A stretch of 64,000 nucleotides of DNA from Clostridia bacterium (GCA_030530315.1 JAUMVG010000008.1:1-64000); one strand, 5' to 3'; positions 53,556-62,718 are shown, counted from the stretch's first letter. Program-made: numbers and translations. Notes: a model not told the origin generated them from the sequence alone.

Positions 53556-55988
53556 ATGGCAAGGAAAAAGAAGGAAGAACCGGTCCAGCACAAGCCGGAG
53601 GAGATCATCCAGCGGACGATGGAGGACGTGATGCACGACTCCATGATGCCCTATTCGGAGCACGTCATACTGGAGCGCGCGCTGCCCAGGGTGGAGGACG
53701 GCCTCAAGCCAGTACAGCGGCGCATACTGTTCACCATGCACGAGCTGGGCAACACGCCCGACAAGCCCCACCGCAAGTGCGCCCGCATCGTGGGCGACTG
53801 CCTGGGCAAATACCATCCCCACGGCGACAGCTCCGTCTACGACGCGCTGGCCCGCATGGCCCAGCCCTTCGTGATGCGGGCCATGCTGGTGGACGGCCAC
53901 GGCAACTTCGGTTCCATCGACGGCGACAGCCCCGCCGCCATGCGATATACCGAGGCCCGCATGACCGAGGCCGCCATGGCGATGCTCAAGGACATCGAGA
54001 AAGACACGGTGGGCTTTCACCTGAACTTCGACGACACCCAGAAGGAGCCGGACCTGTTGCCGGCGCGCTTCCCGAACCTCCTGGTAAACGGCGCGAACGG
54101 CATCGCCGTGGGCCTGGCGACGAGCATACCGCCCCACAACCTGGGGGAGGCCGTCGACGCCACCATCGCCCAGATCGACAAGCCGAAGATCACCACGGAG
54201 GAGCTCATGGCCATCATGCCCGCCCCGGATTTCCCGACCGGCGGCGTGCTGGCCCGGGACGGCGAGCTCGTCCAGGCCTATGAGACGGGCCGGGGCAAGC
54301 TGAAGGTCCGCGCAAAGGTGCACATCGAGGACGGCACGGCCGGCCGGAAGCTGATTGTGGTGGACGAGGTGCCCTATCAGGTCAACAAGGCGGCCATGCT
54401 GGAAAAGGTGCTGCGGGTCAGCGAGGAAAAGGAGGGCATCTTCTCCGGCATCTATGACATCCGCGACGAGTCCGACCGCATGGGCATGCGGGCCGTGGTG
54501 GAGGTCAAAAAGGACGCCGACCCGGAGAAGATCCTGAACGCGCTGTACAAGTACACCGACTTCCAGACCACCTTCGGCGTGAACATGGTGGCCATCGCGG
54601 AGGGCAAGCCCCGCCAGATGGGCATCAAGCAGATGATCGCCTACTACATCGACCACCAGAAGAACGTGGTCACCCGGCGCACGAAGTACGAGCTGCAGCA
54701 GGCCGAGGCACGGGCCCACATCCTGGAGGGCCTGATCATCGCCGTGGACAACCTGGACGAGGTCATACGGCTCATCCGCGGCAGCAAGACGCCCAGGGAG
54801 GCCCGGGAAAAACTGGTCGCGCGGTTTGATCTGTCGGAGATCCAGGCCCAGGCCATACTGGACATGCGCCTGCAGCGCCTGACCAACCTGGAGGTGCTCT
54901 CCCTTCGCAAGGAATACGAGGACCTGACCAAGCTGATCGCCAACCTGAAGGCGATCCTCGGCAGCGAGCGCAAGCTGATGGCGGTCATCAAGAAGGAGCT
55001 GCTGGAGATCCGGGAGAAGTTTGCCGATCCCCGGCGCACCCAGCTGGTGGACTCCTTCGAGGAGATCGTCATCGAGGAGGAGAAGCCCGTCGCGGACGAC
55101 ACCGTGGTGATCCTCACCCAGGCGGGCTTCGTCAAGCGCATGGCGCCCAAGGCCTACGACAAGGCCGTGGCCGGCGGCGAGTTCGCCGACCCGCCCCGCA
55201 AGGCCATACGCACCATGACCGACGCGAAGCTGCTGTTCTTCACGGACATGGGCAATGCCTACATTCTGGCGGCGGAGAAGATCGCCGAGACGGCCAAGGC
55301 CAAGGATCGCGGACTGCCCCTGGGCGGCGTGCTGGCGGGCCTGGAGAACGACGAGAGCCTGGTGGCGCTGATCGACGCCGGGGACTGGTCGGGCGAATTG
55401 ATGTTCGTCACCCGCAAGGGCCTGATCAAGCGCACTGCGCTTTCGGAGTACAATGTGCGCAAGTCGAAGTTCGTGGCGCTGAACCTGAAGAACGGCGACC
55501 GGCTGCTGGACGTGCTGGATCCCGGCGGCTTCGAGAGCGCGCTGCTGCTCAGCCGAAGCGGCATGGCCATCCACTTCGCCGTGGAGGACGTGTCCGTCAT
55601 CGGGCGCGCCGCCGCGGGCGTCAAGGCCATGACCCTGGGCGCGGACGACGAGGTGGCCTTTGCCTTCGTCCACAACAGCGAGGGCGAGGTCGTCATGATC
55701 TCGGATCTGGGCTACATGAAGCGCTGCCTGCTGATCGACTTCGAGCGGCAGGCCCGGGGCGGAAAGGGCGTCAAGGCCTTCGGTTTCCTGAAGAATGGCA
55801 TGAACGGCATCTATCTGGCCGGCGCGCTGACCGTCACAGAGCCCTTCCGGTTCAACATCGTTCAGAAGAGCGGGACCGTCACGCCCTGCGTCACCGAGGA
55901 CGTGGCCATCGAGTCCAAGGCCAGCCGGGGGCAACCCTATGTCGTCGTGGTGATGGACGACGTGGTGACGGAGCTGGTGCGAGCGTAA
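53556..55988 (+). CDS. Type II DNA topoisomerase subunit A (GyrA/ParC)
   Basis: An 810-residue breakage-reunion subunit. It has the winged-helix domain with the catalytic Tyr in AAMRYTEARM (near 130), the quinolone-determining stretch HPHGDSSVYDAL (Ser and Asp of the wild-type kind), a coiled coil (about 370-500) and a six-bladed C-terminal beta-pinwheel. It carries RQARGGKGV, close to the GyrA-box QRRGGKG, in the pinwheel, so gyrase-like wrapping is possible although the pair might be topo IV. Starts at ATG 53556, after a GACAGGAG box, three bases after the GrpB gene. Confidence 0.92.
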   Translation: MARKKKEEPVQHKPEEIIQRTMEDVMHDSMMPYSEHVILERALPRVEDGLKPVQRRILFTMHELGNTPDKPHRKCARIVGDCLGKYHPHGDSSVYDALARMAQPFVMRAMLVDGHGNFGSIDGDSPAAMRYTEARMTEAAMAMLKDIEKDTVGFHLNFDDTQKEPDLLPARFPNLLVNGANGIAVGLATSIPPHNLGEAVDATIAQIDKPKITTEELMAIMPAPDFPTGGVLARDGELVQAYETGRGKLKVRAKVHIEDGTAGRKLIVVDEVPYQVNKAAMLEKVLRVSEEKEGIFSGIYDIRDESDRMGMRAVVEVKKDADPEKILNALYKYTDFQTTFGVNMVAIAEGKPRQMGIKQMIAYYIDHQKNVVTRRTKYELQQAEARAHILEGLIIAVDNLDEVIRLIRGSKTPREAREKLVARFDLSEIQAQAILDMRLQRLTNLEVLSLRKEYEDLTKLIANLKAILGSERKLMAVIKKELLEIREKFADPRRTQLVDSFEEIVIEEEKPVADDTVVILTQAGFVKRMAPKAYDKAVAGGEFADPPRKAIRTMTDAKLLFFTDMGNAYILAAEKIAETAKAKDRGLPLGGVLAGLENDESLVALIDAGDWSGELMFVTRKGLIKRTALSEYNVRKSKFVALNLKNGDRLLDVLDPGGFESALLLSRSGMAIHFAVEDVSVIGRAAAGVKAMTLGADDEVAFAFVHNSEGEVVMISDLGYMKRCLLIDFERQARGGKGVKAFGFLKNGMNGIYLAGALTVTEPFRFNIVQKSGTVTPCVTEDVAIESKASRGQPYVVVVMDDVVTELVRA

Positions 55989-56007
55989 GGCTCCTGCGAA
56001 AGAATAC

Positions 56008-56048
56008 AAAAAAACAGTCCCGAAGCGGCTTTGAAATCGCTTCGGGAC
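56008..56048 (-). terminator. Terminator of Nudix gene (shared with topoisomerase operon)
   Basis: A perfect 11-bp stem (GTCCCGAAGCG / CGCTTCGGGAC, 10-base loop) with seven T on the minus-strand side. It lies between convergent genes and can also end the plus-strand operon. Confidence 0.85.
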
Positions 56049-56057
56049 AGCTTGTCT

Positions 56058-56486
56058 TTATGCCTCCTTCAGGCACTGGCGGTATATCTCGTAGGCGTTG
56101 TCCAATATCGGGCGGTCGCCGTCATAGGTCAGCATTTCCCGAGCCTTTGCGATGGGGTAGTAGTTCCCGTTCAGGAAGCCCTGCTCGTAGGAGACGTGGA
56201 AGGAGCGGTCGAACGCCCGCATGGCGAACCACTGGATTCGGTTGCTGATCTCCCGCCCGCGGCCCTCGGAGAAGAAGTCGTAGCGGGTGTTGCCGGCGAT
56301 GCCGATGATCTCCGCGCGAATGCCTGCTTCGTCCTCGACGCGCCAAAGCGCCACGTCGTTGGAGTGGTTGCAGTTGCGAATGACGCCCTTGGGCATCACC
56401 CATTCGCCGCGGTCGCTCATCAGGAGGAAAACCTCGTCGCCAAAGAATACAACGCCGCCGGCGCAGCTGCGAATGGTACCAGCCAT
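56058..56486 (-). CDS. Nudix-like protein with degenerate Nudix box
   Basis: A 142-residue protein with the overall Nudix fold pattern (CAGGVVFFGDEVFLL, then WVMPKGV). The catalytic box, normally Gx5Ex7REUxEExGU, reads here as VALWRVEDEAGI: Trp and Arg replace the usual Arg-Glu, while the later acidic pair is kept. Hydrolase activity is therefore doubtful. ATG 56486 follows AAGGTGA; the open frame extends upstream but without a site. On the minus strand TTGCTT and TATCAT just upstream, 17 bases apart, may be the promoter. Confidence 0.78.
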   Translation of the reverse strand: MAGTIRSCAGGVVFFGDEVFLLMSDRGEWVMPKGVIRNCNHSNDVALWRVEDEAGIRAEIIGIAGNTRYDFFSEGRGREISNRIQWFAMRAFDRSFHVSYEQGFLNGNYYPIAKAREMLTYDGDRPILDNAYEIYRQCLKEA

Positions 56487-56675
56487 ATCAATCACCTTCC
56501 TTATGACTCTGCTATGATAGCACAAACCTTGTAAAAAAGCAAATGCAAAAAACGGATGGGTAAAAAAGCCGGGGCAAACGTCCTTTTGGGTGGACATCAG
56601 GCGGGTTTGATGTTAAAATATGATATAGAAGATGGTTCGGCATGATCGGCGCAACCCTGGAAGGAGGACGTGACG

Positions 56676-57386
56676 ATGAACGAAACACTGGCAAAGTGGA
56701 TAAAGGAGAGCAAGCGTATCGTTTTCTTTGGAGGCGCGGGCGTCTCGACGGAGAGCGGCATCCCGGATTTCCGAAGCGTGGACGGACTGTACAACCAGAA
56801 GTACGATTATCCGCCGGAGACCATACTGAGCCATGAATTCTTCATGCGCAAGACGGAGGAGTTCTACCGGTTCTACCGCGACAAAATGCTGATCCAGGGC
56901 GCGAAGCCCAACCCGGCTCACCTGAAGCTGGCCGAGTGGGAGCAGCACGGCATCCTCACCGCCGTGGTGACCCAGAACATCGACGGCCTGCACCAGCAGG
57001 CGGGCTCGAAGCGGGTATACGAGCTCCACGGCTCCGTGCTGCGCAACTACTGCATGCGCTGCGGCAGGTTCTACGACGAGGCGTTCATCCGCAATTCCAC
57101 CGGCGTGCCCAAGTGCGAATGCGGCGGCACCATCAAGCCGGACGTGGTGCTCTACGGCGAAAACCTGGACAACGACGTGGTCCAGGGGGCCTGCGCCGCC
57201 ATCGAGCAGGCGGACATGCTGATCATCGGCGGCACGTCGCTGAGCGTCTACCCGGCGGCGGGGCTCATCGATCTGTACCGCGGCAGCAAGCTGGTGCTGG
57301 TGAACCGCACGGCGACGCCCAGGGATTCCCGGGCGGACCTGATCGTGCGCGATCCCATCGGCCAGTGCTTCTCGGAGCTGCCGTAA
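56676..57386 (+). CDS. cobB: Sir2 family NAD-dependent protein deacylase
   Basis: A 236-residue sirtuin that removes acetyl groups from lysines using NAD+. It has GGAGVSTESGIPDFRS (near 19-34), TQNIDGLHQQAG, catalytic His in ELHGS, four zinc Cys (YCMRC and CECGG) and GTSLSVYPAAG. Complete and of normal length. ATG 56676 follows GGAGG; an in-frame GTG at 56670 is less likely. First gene of a tight cluster with the glycosylase and phosphorylase genes. Confidence 0.94.
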   Translation: MNETLAKWIKESKRIVFFGGAGVSTESGIPDFRSVDGLYNQKYDYPPETILSHEFFMRKTEEFYRFYRDKMLIQGAKPNPAHLKLAEWEQHGILTAVVTQNIDGLHQQAGSKRVYELHGSVLRNYCMRCGRFYDEAFIRNSTGVPKCECGGTIKPDVVLYGENLDNDVVQGACAAIEQADMLIIGGTSLSVYPAAGLIDLYRGSKLVLVNRTATPRDSRADLIVRDPIGQCFSELP

Positions 57387-57390
57387 GGCC

Positions 57391-57894
57391 ATGGACCGGA
57401 GGATAACCGCGTTTCCGCCCGTCGCCCCGCCCGGGGCGCGGGTGCTGGTGCTGGGCAGCATGCCCAGCGTGGAATCGCTGAACCAGGGCTTCTATTACGC
57501 CCACCCCAGGAACGCCTTCTGGCACATCGTGGCCGAGGCGTTCGGCGCGCCCTTCCCGGAGACGATCCCCGGGCGCGTGGCGCTGCTGGAAGCCAACGGC
57601 GTGGCGCTGTGGGACGTGCTGGAGAGCTGCGAGCGCCAGGGTTCCCTGGACAGCGCCATCCGGGAGCCGGCGGTGAACGACTTCGCCGGGCTGTTTGAGC
57701 GCTGCCCCGGCATAAAGAGGATCCTCTTCAACGGCGGCACGGCCAACCGGCTGTTCTTAAAGCACGCCGCAAAGTGGCTGGAGGGCCGGGAGTGGCAGGT
57801 GATGCCCTCCACGAGCCCCGCGTATACCTTATCCTATGAAAGGAAGCTGGCGCTGTGGCGCCAGGCATTGCGATATGAGCATGAATCCCTGTGA
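57391..57894 (+). CDS. Hypoxanthine-DNA glycosylase (UDG superfamily)
   Basis: A 167-residue DNA-deoxyinosine glycosylase of UDG family 6. It removes hypoxanthine formed by adenine deamination. The signature GSMPSVESLNQGFYYAHPRNAFW (about 28-50) and the C-terminal STSPAYTLSYE match. It starts four bases after the sirtuin stop, with GGAG inside that gene's end. The last 20 bases overlap the phosphorylase gene. Confidence 0.88.
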   Translation: MDRRITAFPPVAPPGARVLVLGSMPSVESLNQGFYYAHPRNAFWHIVAEAFGAPFPETIPGRVALLEANGVALWDVLESCERQGSLDSAIREPAVNDFAGLFERCPGIKRILFNGGTANRLFLKHAAKWLEGREWQVMPSTSPAYTLSYERKLALWRQALRYEHESL

Positions 57895-59185
57895 CATCAT
57901 CCGCAAGAAGCGGTTTGGCGGAGAGTTGACGGAGCTCGAGATCCGCGCCTTCGTGGACGGGATCGTGGACGGCAGCTTCGCCGACTACCAGGCGTCAGCC
58001 CTGCTGATGGCCATTTGCATCAACGGCATGACCGACCGGGAGACCCTGGCGCTGACGCTGGCCATGGCCAAGTCCGGCGAGACCCTCGACCTGTCCGACG
58101 TAGCCGGCGTGAAGGCGGACAAGCACTCCACCGGCGGCGTGGGAGACACCACCTCGCTGATCCTCGTGCCCCTGGTGGCGGCCTGCGGGGTGAGGATGGC
58201 GAAGATGTCCGGGCGCGGCCTGGGCTTCACCGGCGGCACGCTGGACAAGCTGGAATCCATCCCCGGGCTGAGCATCTCCAAGGACGTGGATGCCTTCAAG
58301 CAGCAGGTGCGGGACATCGGCTGCGCCATCGTCGGCCAGACGGCGGAGCTTGCGCCCGCGGACAAGGTGCTCTACGCCCTGCGGGACGTGACGGCCACCG
58401 TGGACTGCCTGCCCCTGGTGGTATCCTCGATCCTCTCCAAGAAGCTGGCGGCGGGCTGCGACGTGGTGGTGCTGGACGTCAAGACCGGCAGCGGCGCGAT
58501 CATGGACACGCCGGAGAAGTCCCGCCAGCTGGCCGAGACCATGGTGCGCATCGGCAGGCTCAGCGGCAAGCGCTTCTCCGCGCTGATCACGGACATGGAC
58601 CAGCCCCTGGGCAGCTATATCGGCAACGCCCTGGAGGTGGAGGAGGCCATCGACGTGCTGGCCGGAAGGACCGGCGGCGACCTCAAGACCGTGTCGCTGA
58701 CCCTCGGCGCTCACATCCTGCGCAACGCCGGCGCCTGCGAAACCGTGGAGCAGGGCATCGTCATGCTGGAGGAGAAGATCCACAGCGGCGAGGGCCTCAG
58801 GAAGCTGGGGGACATGATCGAGGCCCAGGGCGGCGACCGCCGCGTGGTGGAGGACACCGGCCTTCTGCCCAAGGCCCCCAAGCAGATCGACCTGCTGGCG
58901 GAGCGGGACGGCTTCGTGACCGGTATGTGCACCAGCGACATCGGCAACGCCGCGAAGCTGCTGGGCGCGGGCCGCGAGCGCAAGACGGACATGCTGGATT
59001 TGTCCGTGGGCATCGTGATGCGCAAGCGATTGGGCGACCCCGTGAAGAAGAATGACGTACTGGCGACGCTGCACGTGGGCGAGAAGTCCGACCGCATCGG
59101 GGCCTACAACCTGCTGCGGCGCTCCATCCGCATTGGAGACACGCCGCCGGTGAAGCAGCCGCTGATCCATGCGGTGGTGGAGTAA
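57875..59185 (+). CDS. pdp: Pyrimidine-nucleoside phosphorylase
   Basis: A 436-residue thymidine/pyrimidine nucleoside phosphorylase, which splits (deoxy)uridine and thymidine with phosphate in salvage. The family signature KHSTGGVGDTTSL (near 80) and KMSGRGLGFTGGTLDKLES are intact; VVVLDVKTGSGAIM and TDMDQPLGSYIGNALE follow. Length fits. ATG 57875 (or ATG 57881) overlaps the glycosylase gene. Reaction type recalls the phosphorylase at 5391-6140, but the folds are unrelated. Confidence 0.95.
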   Translation: MSMNPCDIIRKKRFGGELTELEIRAFVDGIVDGSFADYQASALLMAICINGMTDRETLALTLAMAKSGETLDLSDVAGVKADKHSTGGVGDTTSLILVPLVAACGVRMAKMSGRGLGFTGGTLDKLESIPGLSISKDVDAFKQQVRDIGCAIVGQTAELAPADKVLYALRDVTATVDCLPLVVSSILSKKLAAGCDVVVLDVKTGSGAIMDTPEKSRQLAETMVRIGRLSGKRFSALITDMDQPLGSYIGNALEVEEAIDVLAGRTGGDLKTVSLTLGAHILRNAGACETVEQGIVMLEEKIHSGEGLRKLGDMIEAQGGDRRVVEDTGLLPKAPKQIDLLAERDGFVTGMCTSDIGNAAKLLGAGRERKTDMLDLSVGIVMRKRLGDPVKKNDVLATLHVGEKSDRIGAYNLLRRSIRIGDTPPVKQPLIHAVVE

Positions 59186-59204
59186 ACCTATCCAAGGACG
59201 GAAC

Positions 59205-60212
59205 ATGAGCAAGAGCAAGCGTGCGGCGCGGCAGCCTCAGGGCCCCGCGCCGCGTGAAAAGAAGAATCCATTTCTGAATACAGAGGGCGCGCTGCGCACG
59301 GGCTGGCTGCTGACGGTCAGCCTGTTGTGCTGCGCCGCCGTGGCGCTGGGGGCGCGGCTCGCCCTCGCGGCGGGGTGCTCGGCGCTGTTTCGCGCCTGGA
59401 ACGTCAATGCGGAAAACGCCTGGCGCGCGCCGGGCTGGGCGCGGCTGTTCTACGCCTGGCAGGGCAGCGCGGTCAGCGCGGCCGTGAGCGCCCTGCTGCT
59501 GGCGGCCTGCCTGCCGCTGCGGCGGCTCTGGCGGATGAAGGCCCTAAAGAACGCCGCTCCCTTCGACAAGCGGCTCTGGGACCGAAGCGGCTCTGGTTGG
59601 AAGGGCCTCCTCTGGCCCGGGTGCGCGGGGCTCATGACGGCGGTCGCCGTCGGCCTGCTCTGCCTGATCCCGGACAGCTCCCGCCTGAGCTGGCCGATCG
59701 CCAGGCCGAACCTGACGCCGGGACTGCCGGCGCTCGCGGCGGTTAGCCTGCTGGGCGTGCTGGCGGAGGAGTGCTTCACCAAGGGCGTGCTGTACGACGG
59801 CCTGTGCCCGCGATGGGGGCGCGCCTGGGCCACGGCCTGGGCCTGCGCAGCGTTCTTCGCCCTGGGCGGCGGGCTCGGCGGCAGCGCCGTCAGCGCGATC
59901 AACGTGGCGCTGTTGGGGCTCGTGGGCTGCGCGCTCTACGAGCGCTTCGGGCTGTGGGCCGCGGCGGGCTTTCGATGGTTCTGGGGCAACGGCTGCGCGT
60001 TCCTCTTGGGCTTCGGCGGTTCAGACGCGGCCGTCTACCGTCTCTACCAGGTGTCGGAAACCCTGCTGACCGGCGGGGACTCCGGGCCGATGTACGGCCT
60101 GTGGGCGACGGCGCTGCTGCTTCTTTGGCTGGCGCTGTTGAACGGGAGATGGCTGAAGGACCGCGCCAGGAGGGCCATGAACACGGGAATGGCACGGAGA
60201 CCGAACGCCTGA
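59205..60212 (+). CDS. CPBP-like intramembrane protein (degenerate)
   Basis: A 335-residue membrane protein with a basic N-terminal tail and about eight hydrophobic segments. The motif AEECFTKGVLYDGL (near 187-200) resembles the EExxxR motif of CPBP/CAAX-type intramembrane proteases, with Lys for Arg. The later FxxxH motif is absent (FFALGGG), so proteolysis is unlikely. It follows pdp closely (ATG 59205) and ends before a bidirectional terminator. Confidence 0.65.
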   Translation: MSKSKRAARQPQGPAPREKKNPFLNTEGALRTGWLLTVSLLCCAAVALGARLALAAGCSALFRAWNVNAENAWRAPGWARLFYAWQGSAVSAAVSALLLAACLPLRRLWRMKALKNAAPFDKRLWDRSGSGWKGLLWPGCAGLMTAVAVGLLCLIPDSSRLSWPIARPNLTPGLPALAAVSLLGVLAEECFTKGVLYDGLCPRWGRAWATAWACAAFFALGGGLGGSAVSAINVALLGLVGCALYERFGLWAAAGFRWFWGNGCAFLLGFGGSDAAVYRLYQVSETLLTGGDSGPMYGLWATALLLLWLALLNGRWLKDRARRAMNTGMARRPNA

Positions 60213-60225
60213 AAAACGCAGTAAA

Positions 60226-60264
60226 ACAATCCCAGCCGATATGATTGAAAACGGCTGGGATTGT
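60226..60264. terminator. Bidirectional terminator between CPBP-like and lipid kinase genes
   Basis: A perfect 13-bp stem (ACAATCCCAGCCG and its complement) with a 13-base loop, flanked by TTTTAC on the minus strand. Between convergent genes. Confidence 0.8.
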
Positions 60265-60289
60265 CTTGCGTATTCACTTGCCGGTCTGC

Positions 60290-61165
60290 CTATGGCCGGA
60301 AGACCCTCAGGCGATTGTGGACCACGCGTACGTCGAAGGGCAGGTTCTCGTAGATCTCCCCGTCGATCTGGATCGCCATCGGCACTTCCGGCTCGATTTT
60401 CAGGAAATCCGCCCGCCGGAAGGAGGTCTTGGGATGCTCGAGGATCCTGCGCTTCATCAGCTTCACGAACGCGGCGGGGATGCCGGGGGCGGAGATGTCG
60501 TCCACGATCACGATGTCCAGCAGTCCGTCGTCCAGCACCGCCTCGGGACAGATGGTAATGCCCCCGCCGAAGCGCTGGCCGTTGCCCGCGCAGGCGATGA
60601 AGGCCCGGTGGAGGCGGCGCTCGCTCCCGACGACCTCTGAAAAGCGCTTGGGCCTGTAGGAGAACAGCGTGAGGATCAGCGAGGCCAGGTAGGCGGCGGA
60701 GCCCTTCAGCAGCTTCATGCCGTTGTACCGGCGGAGGATGTCCACGTCGATGCCGGTGCCGATGGCGTTGATGCCCCGGACGCCGGAGCACTCCATGTAG
60801 TCGGTGAACTTCGCTTCGCCGTTCAGCAGCAGATCCAGAGCGCCGTCAGGCGCGGCGGGGATGCCCGCCGCCGCGGCAAAATCGTTGCCGCTTCCGCAGG
60901 GGATGATGCCCAGGCGCACCCTGCCGGGGTCCTCCATGCCGTTGAGCACCTCGTGCAGCGTTCCGTCGCCGCCCATGGAGACGATGTCCACGGTCTCCCT
61001 GCCGCCGCCGGTAAGCCTGCGGACGATGTCGGCGGCGCTGTGGTGTCCCTTCGTCTCGTGAAAGGCATAGGCCGCCTTCGCGGCGCGCAGCATGGGTTCC
61101 AGCGCTTCCCGCACGCGCCGGGAACTGCCCTTGCCGGCGATGGGGTTGTAGATGAAGTGCAGCAT
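60290..61165 (-). CDS. Diacylglycerol/lipid kinase family protein
   Basis: A 291-residue lipid kinase of the DAGK_cat/YegS group. The ATP-binding motif MGGDGTLHEVLNG (near 63) and GSGNDFAAAAG are intact, with the C-terminal substrate region INAIGTGIDVDIL and IQIDGEIYENLP. Related to DgkB, which phosphorylates diacylglycerol in Bacillus, though sphingolipid kinases look alike. ATG 61165 follows AAAGGG; ATG 61186 is open in frame but has no site. Confidence 0.9.
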   Translation of the reverse strand: MLHFIYNPIAGKGSSRRVREALEPMLRAAKAAYAFHETKGHHSAADIVRRLTGGGRETVDIVSMGGDGTLHEVLNGMEDPGRVRLGIIPCGSGNDFAAAAGIPAAPDGALDLLLNGEAKFTDYMECSGVRGINAIGTGIDVDILRRYNGMKLLKGSAAYLASLILTLFSYRPKRFSEVVGSERRLHRAFIACAGNGQRFGGGITICPEAVLDDGLLDIVIVDDISAPGIPAAFVKLMKRRILEHPKTSFRRADFLKIEPEVPMAIQIDGEIYENLPFDVRVVHNRLRVFRP

Positions 61166-61209
61166 GGCGCATACGCCCTTTCTCATTGGGTGCGAACGGC
61201 ACAGGAAAA

Positions 61210-61307
61210 GCAGACCGCACCTTCCGCGGCGCGAATAGGGGAGCGCGCGCCGACGTTTGTATTTCTTGGGGGAGAAATCAGAGGGAGATCTTGAAAGTGC
61301 GGTCTGC
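61210..61307. repeat. Inverted-repeat structured region upstream of lipid kinase
   Basis: GCAGACCGCAC (61210-61220) and GTGCGGTCTGC (61297-61307) are perfect arms 98 bases apart, extended by ACAGG and CCTGT. The rest of the 344-base gap 61187-61530 holds the promoter of the next gene. On the minus strand the 3-prime arm is followed by TTTTCC, so this could be a structured leader or a short RNA. Confidence 0.5.
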
Positions 61308-61460
61308 CCTGTGATTCAATGATACACGGGTTTTATCAACTGAATATAAACATTGCCGAAGCCTACCGGAAAAACTCGCGAGGCCACGGGCCTTAAGTGC
61401 CCAAATACCATTATACAGGAGAAAAACCGAATATTCAACAGGGATTTTCCCTGGGCAGGG

Positions 61461-61489
61461 TTGAATAATTCCGCAAAGCGGGGTATAAT
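61461..61489 (+). promoter_or_regulatory. Promoter of MalY/PatB-like gene
   Basis: TTGAAT (61461-61466) and TATAAT (61484-61489), 17-base spacer, 41 bases before the start. Confidence 0.8.
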
Positions 61490-61530
61490 GACGCGAATAC
61501 AAGCTGGCGCAATGCGCCGAGGTGTACGCC

Positions 61531-62712
61531 ATGAGAGATGAAATGCGGGCCTATCTGGACGCCCCCTGCAACCGTCTGGGGACCCATTGCGAAAAGTGGG
61601 ATGGACTGGAGCGCTACTTCGGCCGCTCGGACCTGATCGCCATGTGGGTGGCGGACATGGACTTTCCCACGGTGCCGCAGGTGAAGCAGGCGGTGGTCGA
61701 GCGCGCGCAGCACGCCATATACGGCTATACGGACAATGCCGAGGCGGAGCGCGAGGCCGAGGCGGCCTGGCTGCTGCGCCGGCACGGCCTGCGGGTCGAA
61801 AAGGAATGGATGCTCTACAGCCCCGGCGTGGTGGACAGCCTCCACTTCTGCGTGGACGCGCTGACGGCCCCCGGCGACGGCATCGTGATCCAGACGCCCG
61901 TCTACGGCCCCTTCTTTTCCTCCGTCAGCCAGTTCGGCAGGAAGATCGTCGAAAGCCCCCTGAAGCGGGACGGCGAGGCCGGCTGGGTCATGGATTATGA
62001 GGACCTGGAGCGCGCTTTCGAGGGCGGCGCGAAGATGCTGCTGCTGTGCAGCCCCCACAACCCCGTCGGCCGCGTCTGGCGGCGGGAGGAGCTCCAGCGC
62101 CTGGTGGACCTGGCCAATCGCTTCGGCGTGATCGTCGTGGCCGACGAGATCCACGCGGAATTCACCTTTGACGGCCACAGGCAGACCCGGATCCTCTCGC
62201 TGGAAGGCGCGGATCGGTGCGTGATGCTGACCTCCGCCACGAAGTCCTTCAACCTGGCGGGGCTGCGCCATTCCTCGATCATCGTTCCCGATGGGAAGCT
62301 GCGGGACGCTCTCAAAGAGGCGCTGGCCCGGGCCCACGCCGACATGTCCAACATCTTCGGCTCCATCGCCCAGACCGCCGCCTACACTTACGGCGACGAG
62401 TGGATGGACGCGGTGGTGGAGTACATCCGGGAGAACCGGGATTATGCCGTCTCATTCCTGCGGGAAAAGCTGCCCCGGATCGGCTGCCGGCCCCAGGAGG
62501 GCACCTACCTGATGTGGCTGGATTTCAGCGCCCTCGGCATGAGCCATGAGGCCGTGATGGAGATGCTGGTCAACGAGGCCCATGTGGCCATGAACAGCGG
62601 CCTGTTCTTCGGCGAGTCCGGCCGGGGCTGGTTCCGGCTGAACCTGGCCACCCAGCGCGCCAACGTGGTCGCGGCCCTCGAGAACCTATACAATGCGATA
62701 CGGAGTCGGTAA
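61531..62712 (+). CDS. MalY/PatB family pyridoxal phosphate enzyme (cystathionine beta-lyase)
   Basis: A 393-residue class I/II aminotransferase-fold enzyme of the PatB/MalY group, C-S lyases that split cystathionine. Seen: WVADMDFPTVPQV, YGYTDNAEAE, CSPHNPVGRVW, the PLP lysine in TSATKSFNLAGLRHSS and the C-terminal Arg in GWFRLNLATQR. MalY also regulates maltose genes in E. coli, but no such link is visible here. ATG 61531 follows GAGGTG; GTG 61522 is less likely. The exonuclease gene starts 6 bases after its stop. Confidence 0.92.
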   Translation: MRDEMRAYLDAPCNRLGTHCEKWDGLERYFGRSDLIAMWVADMDFPTVPQVKQAVVERAQHAIYGYTDNAEAEREAEAAWLLRRHGLRVEKEWMLYSPGVVDSLHFCVDALTAPGDGIVIQTPVYGPFFSSVSQFGRKIVESPLKRDGEAGWVMDYEDLERAFEGGAKMLLLCSPHNPVGRVWRREELQRLVDLANRFGVIVVADEIHAEFTFDGHRQTRILSLEGADRCVMLTSATKSFNLAGLRHSSIIVPDGKLRDALKEALARAHADMSNIFGSIAQTAAYTYGDEWMDAVVEYIRENRDYAVSFLREKLPRIGCRPQEGTYLMWLDFSALGMSHEAVMEMLVNEAHVAMNSGLFFGESGRGWFRLNLATQRANVVAALENLYNAIRSR

Positions 62713-62718
62713 ACTGTG

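Noticed and set aside
52959..56009. 1016-codon minus-strand frame opposite the topoisomerase A and GrpB genes
   Set aside because: Same artefact of high GC; the plus strand has catalytic and structural motifs of real proteins.
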